A stretch of DNA of 19,334 nt. It comes from an uncultured bacterium. GTDB lineage: Bacteria > Actinomycetota > Coriobacteriia > Coriobacteriales > Coriobacteriaceae. Positions 6,807 to 12,082 of the stretch are shown piece by piece (the stretch's first letter is position 1; the number at the start of each line of letters is the position of its first letter). A program made the position numbers and the translations under genes. Where the stretch lies: contig CAJMNK010000041.1 of assembly GCA_905214905.1 (NCBI GenBank), positions 1 to 19,334 of the forward strand, written 5' to 3'. The notes under the pieces are model-generated. The model made no database searches. It was not told the DNA's origin and worked only from the letters and a program-made list of their open reading frames with translations.

Positions 6807-8093
6807 ATGTCGGTCGATATAGCCACGTATGTCCACGATCTTGCCGTTGCCGCCAAGGCAGCGTCGGCCTCGCTTGCCACGGCGAGCGATGAACAGCGCC
6901 AGGAGGCCGTGCGCGCCATGGCCGCGGCGCTGCGCGACGGCGTCGACTCCATCGTCGCCGCCAACGAGCTCGATATGTCCGCTGCGCGCGATGCGGGTAC
7001 CTCGGCCGGACTGCTCGATCGTCTGCTGCTGACGCCCGAGCGCGTCGAGGGCATGGCCGCCGGCCTGGAAAAGCTCGCCGAGCTGCCCGATCCCGTGGGC
7101 CGCGTGCTCGACCACCGCGTGCTTGCAAGCGGCGTGGACCTGACCCGTGTGAGTGTGCCGCTGGGCCTGGTCGCCATGGTTTACGAGGCGCGTCCCAACG
7201 TGACGGCCGACGCCGCGGGCATCTGCATCCGTACCGGCAACGCCTGCATTCTGCGCGGCGGCTCGCTGGCCTATCACTCGTGTGCCATGATTTCTGAGCT
7301 GCTGGCCGATGCGCTCGAGGCCAAGGGCTTCCCGCGCGAGGCCGTGTCGATGATCGAGTCCACCGACCGCGAGGCCACTGGCGAGCTCATGAAGCTCCGC
7401 GGTGTTGTCGACGTACTCATTCCGCGCGGCGGTGCAGGCCTGATCCAGCGCTGCGTGCGCGAGTCGCTCGTTCCGGTGATCGAGACGGGCACGGGTAACT
7501 GCCACATCTACGTGCATGAATCCGCCGACTTCGATAAAGCGCTCAATATTATCGTCAACGCTAAGACGCAGCGCGTGGGCGTGTGCAATGCCGCCGAGTC
7601 GCTGCTGGTCGACCGTGCCGTGGCCGATGCGTTTTTGCCTGCGGTCGTGGCCGTGCTGCATGACCACGGCGTGCTCATTCACGGCGACGAGGCCACGTGC
7701 GCCGCATGCGCCGACACCGGGCTTGCCGAGGGCGATGACTACGTTGCCGCGACTGAGGAGGACTGGGGTCGCGAGTATCTGGCGCTCGAGATGAGCGTGA
7801 AGGTCGTGGCGAACGAGGACGAGGCCATCGCGCACATCAACCGCTACGGCACGATGCACTCCGAGGCCATCGTTGCAGAGGACACGGATGCTTGCGAGCG
7901 CTTCCTGGACGAGGTCGATGCCTCGGCCGTGTATGCCAACGCCAGCACGCGCTTTACCGACGGCGGCGAGTTTGGCCTGGGCGCCGAGATTGGCATCTCG
8001 ACCCAAAAGCTCCACGCCCGCGGCCCCTTTGCCGCCGAGGCCCTCACCACCTACAAATACAAGCTCCGCGGCACCGGCCAGGTCCGCCCCTAA
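6807..8093 (+). CDS. proA: Glutamate-5-semialdehyde dehydrogenase (gamma-glutamyl phosphate reductase)
   Basis: ProA reduces gamma-glutamyl phosphate with NADPH to glutamate semialdehyde, which cyclises to the precursor of proline. The 428-residue protein has the aldehyde dehydrogenase fold. VPLGLVAMVYEARPNVT (from about residue 115) and GNACILRGG are family blocks, and VGVCNAAE holds the catalytic Cys260. The C-terminus TYKYKLRG is typical. ATG 6807 has a strong AGGAGAAAGGG purine tract upstream. The gene is divergent from the hydrolase with 112 bases between start codons; no strong plus-strand promoter stands out there. It ends 15 bases before a hairpin repeat that should terminate it. Confidence 0.96.
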   Translation: MSVDIATYVHDLAVAAKAASASLATASDEQRQEAVRAMAAALRDGVDSIVAANELDMSAARDAGTSAGLLDRLLLTPERVEGMAAGLEKLAELPDPVGRVLDHRVLASGVDLTRVSVPLGLVAMVYEARPNVTADAAGICIRTGNACILRGGSLAYHSCAMISELLADALEAKGFPREAVSMIESTDREATGELMKLRGVVDVLIPRGGAGLIQRCVRESLVPVIETGTGNCHIYVHESADFDKALNIIVNAKTQRVGVCNAAESLLVDRAVADAFLPAVVAVLHDHGVLIHGDEATCAACADTGLAEGDDYVAATEEDWGREYLALEMSVKVVANEDEAIAHINRYGTMHSEAIVAEDTDACERFLDEVDASAVYANASTRFTDGGEFGLGAEIGISTQKLHARGPFAAEALTTYKYKLRGTGQVRP

Positions 8094-8108
8094 ACCTGTT
8101 GCAAACGA

Positions 8109-8149
8109 AAAACCACCACAAAGGCGCCTGTCTCCTTTGTGGTGGTTTT
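8109..8149. terminator. 41-bp hairpin repeat, copy 1, bidirectional terminator
   Basis: AAAACCACCACAAAGG (8109-8124) pairs perfectly over 16 bases with 8134-8149 around the loop CGCCTGTCT. The A run on the left and T run on the right give a U tract in either direction, so it can end both proA (plus) and the HD gene (minus). An almost identical hairpin is at 8819-8859. Confidence 0.85.
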
Positions 8150-8164
8150 AGGTGGCGTGGGCGG

Positions 8165-8764
8165 TTAGGCCTGGAAGGTATCGCGATCGGGCGCGAAGGA
8201 TTGCATGGCCGCGATGGTACGGTCGAAGAGCTCGGGAAGCTCCCAGCCCAGCATCTCGGCGCCCTGCGAAATCACGTCGCGTGAGCAGCCGGCGGCAAAG
8301 CGCTTATCCTTGAACTTTTTCTTGAGCGACTTGGTCGTAAAGTCCATGACGCTTTTGCTCGGACGCATGATCACGGCAGCACCGATTAGACCGGTGAGTT
8401 CGTCGCAGGCAAACAGGATCTTCTCCATCTGCAGCTCGGGCTTGGGTAGCGAAGAGTTGAAGTCGGACGTATGCGTCTGAATTGCGCGGATGAGCTCGGG
8501 CGATGCGCCCTCGTCCTCGAGGATCTCGGCCGCATAGATGGTGTGGTTCATGGGGTCATCCTCATGCTCCTCCCAATCCAGGTCGTGCAGCAGGCCGACG
8601 ATGCCCCAAAACTCCTCGTTCTCGGGGTCGAACTCGCGCGCAAAGTAGCGCATGGTGCCCTCGACCGTCTCGCCATGGGTGATGTGGAACGGGTCCTTGT
8701 TGTGCTCGTTGAGCAGTTCGAACGCGCGGTCGCGGGTGATTCCGGCGGTAAGCGGCTCTGCCAT
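8165..8764 (-). CDS. HD-superfamily predicted phosphohydrolase
   Basis: This 199-residue protein has the HD metal-dependent phosphohydrolase pattern: a histidine in HITHGETVEG (about 27-36), the defining His-Asp pair in LLHDLDWEEH (about 58-67), and downstream HTIYAAEIL and IQTHTSDF histidines. It matches the group of predicted HD hydrolases with no settled substrate; nucleotides or phosphate esters are the usual targets. The start at 8764 has AAGGAG six bases upstream on the minus strand. It is flanked on both sides by the same 41-bp hairpin, in the same orientation, and lies downstream of the CarD-like gene on the same strand, though a hairpin between them should limit co-transcription. The frame is intact. 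Confidence 0.85.
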   Translation of the reverse strand: MAEPLTAGITRDRAFELLNEHNKDPFHITHGETVEGTMRYFAREFDPENEEFWGIVGLLHDLDWEEHEDDPMNHTIYAAEILEDEGASPELIRAIQTHTSDFNSSLPKPELQMEKILFACDELTGLIGAAVIMRPSKSVMDFTTKSLKKKFKDKRFAAGCSRDVISQGAEMLGWELPELFDRTIAAMQSFAPDRDTFQA

Positions 8765-8818
8765 AAGAGACTCCTTGTGCTCGTGGTTATCGCTAAGAAT
8801 GAATACTACTGGAACAAG

Positions 8819-8859
8819 AAAACCACCACAAAGGTGCCTGTCCCCTTTGTGGTGGTTTT
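8819..8859. terminator. 41-bp hairpin repeat, copy 2, terminator of the CarD-like gene
   Basis: The same 16-base arms as copy 1 (8819-8834 with 8844-8859), with the loop TGCCTGTCC differing from copy 1 at its first and last base. It starts 14 bases downstream of the CarD-like stop codon on the minus strand. Near-identity of the two copies 710 bases apart points to a repeat family and not two independently evolved terminators. Confidence 0.85.
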
Positions 8860-8872
8860 TGGCGCGGATGGG

Positions 8873-9358
8873 TTAGTTGAGGGCGGCTTGGGCTAGGCGA
8901 GCTTCGGCGTCCTCCTCGGTGACGCCCAAGGCCACGGCGAACTCCTCGATGGAACGACGCTTGGCCTCCTTGAGTACGCGCATGTAGTAGGAGCTGGGCT
9001 TTTTATCAGCTTCCTCGGCCTGGCGAATGCGGTGCATCATGGTTTTTGCCACACGGACTGTCTCGGGTGCACCTAGCTTAAGCTGCTGCTTAAAGTGCGT
9101 TTCCTCAAGCGAGCTGTTGCGCTCGGTAAAGGTGTCGCATTCCAGCTCGTCGTAGTGGCTCAGCAGGTGCTCGGCATCCTGTTGAGAGATGGCGGCATGT
9201 AGACGGTCGGCCTGCGCCACGGGGTACATGAGAATCGTCTGCGCATGCCCCTGCTTGGTCTCGAGCAGCAGCATGGGCTGCGGCGTGTCGTCCCTAAAAC
9301 CGACGACGGTGCAGACTCCCTGACCCGGATGAATGACGTGTTGACCGATTGAGAACAT
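8873..9358 (-). CDS. CarD/CdnL-family RNA polymerase-binding regulator
   Basis: CarD-family proteins bind the RNA polymerase beta subunit through an N-terminal Tudor-like domain and stabilise open complexes at promoters, often ribosomal ones. The N-terminus MFSIGQHVIHPGQGVCTV is the typical first strand pair of that domain (about 1-60). The rest (about 65-161) is helical and basic, with KLGAPETVRVAKTM and a DKKPSSYYMRVLKEAKR stretch matching the DNA-contacting C-terminal domain. Its 161 residues match the family length. Minus-strand GGAGG lies four bases before the ATG. An inverted repeat, ATACG-N6-CGTAT, sits just upstream at 9373-9388 and may overlap the promoter. The neighbouring HD gene is on the same strand. 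Confidence 0.9.
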   Translation of the reverse strand: MFSIGQHVIHPGQGVCTVVGFRDDTPQPMLLLETKQGHAQTILMYPVAQADRLHAAISQQDAEHLLSHYDELECDTFTERNSSLEETHFKQQLKLGAPETVRVAKTMMHRIRQAEEADKKPSSYYMRVLKEAKRRSIEEFAVALGVTEEDAEARLAQAALN

Positions 9359-9372
9359 GCTACCTCCAACTT

Positions 9373-9388
9373 ATACGAATTTGCGTAT
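9373..9388. promoter_or_regulatory. Operator-like inverted repeat upstream of the CarD-like gene
   Basis: ATACG (9373-9377) and CGTAT (9384-9388) form a 5-bp inverted repeat with a 6-base spacer, 14 bases before the CarD-like start. It includes the minus-strand TATAAG-like -10 candidate, so a bound protein would block transcription. No protein can be assigned. Confidence 0.35.
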
Positions 9389-9604
9389 GTCTAGAATACC
9401 ACGCTGACGTGCGGAAACCCTTACTTTATGCAGGAAAAGCACACAATTCTGATAGGTAAGAGTATTCGATAACAGACGCAGCTCATTCACACCTTTATGC
9501 ATTTTCAACGCCTGCATAATCTGCAGGCAGACCGGCATCTTTGAGTGACTCCATGCAAGCTGTAGTCATTTTTGTGCATATGCAATATCTATTAGCTTTA
9601 CCCT
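9389..9604. other. AT-richer spacer between divergent CarD-like gene and argS
   Basis: No credible gene was found; a short minus-strand frame at 9495-9689 has neither a Shine-Dalgarno nor a recognisable product. Visible structure: a 6-bp hairpin GCCTGC/GCAGGC (9510-9528), the 10-bp palindrome TGCATATGCA (9575-9584), and TGACT/AGTCA (9546-9568). Base composition is clearly lower in GC than the genes on either side. Confidence 0.55.
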
Positions 9605-9633
9605 GCGACAGTGCCCGTCGCTTGTGATAGAGT
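9605..9633 (+). promoter_or_regulatory. Promoter of argS
   Basis: GCGACA (9605-9610) and TAGAGT (9628-9633), each four of six consensus bases, are separated by exactly 17 bases. A start near 9640 leaves a leader of about 60 bases. I see no T-box signature in that leader. Confidence 0.5.
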
Positions 9634-9700
9634 GCTACAAACTCTGGCTTTTGCCCTACGAGTGACCAAGAGCTCGGGGGCTTTAACACAAGGAGGATCT

Positions 9701-11554
9701 ATGCCCGAGAAGATTGAAGAGCTGGTACGCGCTGCGCTTGCTGCGGCCCAGGAGGCCGGCGACCTTTCCGCATTTGAACTTGACGATTGCGCTATCGAGC
9801 GACCGGCTGACACTTCTCATGGCGAGTGGACCTCTACCATGGCCCTGAAGTCCGCCAAGCTGGCCCACTGCGCCCCGCGCAAGATCGCCGAGGCCATCGT
9901 TGCCCATATGCCCGAGGACCCCGCGATCGAGAAGGTCGAGATCGCAGGCCCCGGCTTCATCAACTTCTACCTCTCCGTTGCCGTCAAGAATGCCATCTTT
10001 GGCGAGGCTCGCGAGAAGGGCATGGACTTCGCTAAGTCTAACGTCGGTGGTGGCCTGAAGACCCAGGTCGAGTTCGTTTCCGCCAACCCCGTCGGCCCCA
10101 TGCACATCGGCCACGGCCGCTGGGCCGCGCTGGGCGATTCGCTCTGCCGCGTTATGGACCACGCCGGCTATGAGATCCAGCGTGAGTTCTACATCAATGA
10201 CCACGGCTCTCAGATGAACACCTTCGGCAACTCCATCAGCACGCGCTATATGCAGCTTGCCGACATCATCGCCAAGCAGGGCGTTGATATCGACGAGGCT
10301 CACAAGCTGCTGATCGCCGATCGCGACGCCTTCGTTGCCGACGAGAACGACGAGCATCCCGAGACCCATCCGTATCAGGACAACTTTGCCGAGACCCTGG
10401 GCAAGGACTCCTACGGCGGCGACTACATCATCGATGAGGCTGCCGAGTTCTGGCGCACCGACGGTGACAAGTGGGTCGACGCCGATCCGCAGGAGCGCAT
10501 GGAGAGCTTCCGTGAGCGCGGCTACGTGAAGATGGTCGACAACATGCGCGACCTCTGCCACGCCGTCAACTGCGACTTTGACCGTTGGTACTCCGAGCGC
10601 TCGCTGTATGTGAAGGACACCGAGGGCGAGACCGCCGGCACCTCCGCCGTCGACCGCGCTTTTGAGAAGCTCGACAAGATGGGCTACCTCTACACCAAGG
10701 ACGGCGCCCTGTGGTTCCGCTCCACCGATCTGGGCGACGACAAGGACCGCGTCCTGATCAAGTCCGACGGCGAGTACACCTACTTCGCCTCCGACGTCGC
10801 CTATCACTGGGATAAGTTCCAGCGCGTCGATCACGTCATCGACATCTGGGGCGCCGACCACCACGGTTACATCGAGCGCGTCCGCTGCGTCTGCGACGCT
10901 CTGGGTTACCCCGGCAAGTTTGAGGTTCTGCTGGGTCAGCTCGTCAACCTGCTGCGTAACGGCAAGCCCGTCCGTATGTCCAAGCGCAAGGGCACCATGG
11001 TGACCCTGCAGGAGCTCGTCGACGAGGTCGGCTCCGATGCCGCTCGCTACACGCTCATCTCCAAGAGCTCCAACCAGATGGTCGACTTCGACATCGAGGC
11101 CGTTAAGAAGCGCGACAACTCCAACCCGGTCTATTACGTGCAGTATGCTCACGCCCGCGTGTGCTCCATCCTGCGCCGTGCCGCCGACGTTACCGCCGAG
11201 CAGGCCGACGAGATGGGCATGAAGGCCGTTGCCGCCAAGGCCATCGGTGAGAACGTCGATTACTCGCTGCTGACCGACCCGACCGAGCTCGCCCTTTCGC
11301 GCAAGCTCAACGAGCTCACCGACCTGATCGCCAGCTGTGCTCGCGATCGCGCTCCGTTCCGTCTGACCCACTTTGCCGAGGAGCTCGCCGGCGACTTCCA
11401 CAGCTTCTACGCTGCCTGCCAGGTTCTGCCGAGCGAGGGCCGTCCCGTCGACCCCGAGCTTTCGCGCGCCCGTCTGGCAGCTTGCGACGCTGTCCGCGTG
11501 ACGCTCGCCCTGGTGCTTACCCTCGTTGGCGTTTCCGCGCCCGAGCAGATGTAA
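9701..11554 (+). CDS. argS: Arginyl-tRNA synthetase
   Basis: ArgS charges tRNA-Arg with arginine in the cytoplasm. The 617-residue protein has the class I layout: an N-terminal additional domain, the catalytic Rossmann domain with SANPVGPMHIGHGR (HIGH at 135-138), MSKRKGT (426-432) in place of KMSKS, and a C-terminal DALR helical domain ending LTLVGVSAPEQM. An open frame extends back to 9611, but ATG 9701 has AAGGAGG at 9690-9696 and gives the normal N-terminus, so I use it. The gene stands alone between its own promoter and an intrinsic terminator. The frame is intact. Confidence 0.96.
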   Translation: MPEKIEELVRAALAAAQEAGDLSAFELDDCAIERPADTSHGEWTSTMALKSAKLAHCAPRKIAEAIVAHMPEDPAIEKVEIAGPGFINFYLSVAVKNAIFGEAREKGMDFAKSNVGGGLKTQVEFVSANPVGPMHIGHGRWAALGDSLCRVMDHAGYEIQREFYINDHGSQMNTFGNSISTRYMQLADIIAKQGVDIDEAHKLLIADRDAFVADENDEHPETHPYQDNFAETLGKDSYGGDYIIDEAAEFWRTDGDKWVDADPQERMESFRERGYVKMVDNMRDLCHAVNCDFDRWYSERSLYVKDTEGETAGTSAVDRAFEKLDKMGYLYTKDGALWFRSTDLGDDKDRVLIKSDGEYTYFASDVAYHWDKFQRVDHVIDIWGADHHGYIERVRCVCDALGYPGKFEVLLGQLVNLLRNGKPVRMSKRKGTMVTLQELVDEVGSDAARYTLISKSSNQMVDFDIEAVKKRDNSNPVYYVQYAHARVCSILRRAADVTAEQADEMGMKAVAAKAIGENVDYSLLTDPTELALSRKLNELTDLIASCARDRAPFRLTHFAEELAGDFHSFYAACQVLPSEGRPVDPELSRARLAACDAVRVTLALVLTLVGVSAPEQM

Positions 11555-11600
11555 TCTGCGGGTCATTTGACCGTGTAGGTTTGGTTTAACTGAGCCCTAT

Positions 11601-11633
11601 AAGCCCGATCTCCTACGGAGGTCGGGCTTTTTT
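11601..11633 (+). terminator. Intrinsic terminator after argS
   Basis: A 13-bp stem (11601-11613 with 11617-11629, one G-U pair) with the three-base loop TAC is followed by a run of T. It lies 47 bases after the argS stop. Confidence 0.92.
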
Positions 11634-11678
11634 CGCAAACGCCGACGTATTGATGAATTTGGAGCTGCTAGAAATACG

Positions 11679-11828
11679 AAACTATGCCGGTTTACTACGA
11701 TGAATTGAGGAATTCTAACCACGCCGGCTTTTTGCTAAAAAGTGCAAGGCATCTACCTGCGGTTTTAGTTCAACAAGTTTCGGAGTGGTCGCGGTTGAGC
11801 GATTCATCGTAGTAAACCGCCATAGTTT
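11679..11828. repeat. 150-bp element with 27-bp terminal inverted repeats
   Basis: Arms 11679-11705 and 11802-11828 are reverse complements over 27 bases with one mismatch. They enclose 96 bases with no reading frame of note and a small CTTTTT/AAAAAG hairpin. The size and terminal repeats resemble a MITE, a small non-autonomous transposon remnant, but I see no target-site duplication at the ends. A long structured RNA or attenuator is the other reading. It is placed between the argS terminator and the rho promoter. Confidence 0.75.
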
Positions 11829-11860
11829 TGGCGGAGGCAGTCAGATTTGTGGGTGGCAAA

Positions 11861-11910
11861 CAAAGAGTGTCCCTTTTGACTAGTCGTTTAAGAACGTCCC
11901 CAATGACTAA
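11861..11910. repeat. Two-unit tag-and-core repeat, tag TAGTCA
   Basis: Read on the minus strand, TAGTCATTGGGGACGTTCTT is followed by a second unit beginning TAGTCA and continuing AAAGGGACACTCTTTG. The cores match those at 5225-5275 (GGGGACGTTC.TT then GGGACACTC.TTTG), but the tag is different. The junction is the palindrome GACTAGTC (11878-11885). It ends just before the rho promoter. Confidence 0.75.
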
Positions 11911-11911
11911 G

Positions 11912-11939
11912 TTGCAGGTGGCGGCGGTTGTGTTACACT
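11912..11939 (+). promoter_or_regulatory. Promoter of rho, extended -10 type
   Basis: TTGCAG (11912-11917), a 16-base spacer, then TACACT (11934-11939), preceded by TG one base upstream, an extended -10. Transcription would start near 11946. Confidence 0.6.
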
Positions 11940-11945
11940 AACGCT

Positions 11946-12082
11946 GCGTAGTTGACGCAATCATCTCGATACAGATCAATGATGTCCGTCGTTTTGAACG
12001 GAACTAGACTGTTTAGCCGCCCTGAAGGTTTATGCAGGGAGCATGTGATCACAGGGCTTGAAAAGAAAGTTGAGCAAACACT
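11946..12082 (+). promoter_or_regulatory. Long leader of rho mRNA
   Basis: About 137 bases lie between the predicted start of transcription and the GTG start codon. Two small hairpins are visible, TCCGT/ACGGA near 11987-12004 and CCCTG/CAGGG near 12020-12040. Rho commonly limits its own synthesis through its leader, so this may be a site of autoregulation; nothing in the sequence proves it. Confidence 0.35.

Noticed and set aside
6213..8015. 600-codon minus-strand frame over proA and part of the hydrolase
   Set aside because: It overlaps two well-supported genes and shows no family motif.
8109..8859. CRISPR-like array from the repeated hairpins
   Set aside because: There are only two copies 710 bases apart with a gene between them and no spacers or cas genes.
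9683..11566. 627-codon minus-strand frame covering argS
   Set aside because: Val/Leu/Gly-rich composition mirrors argS codons, with no Shine-Dalgarno and no domain. argS is certain on the plus strand.
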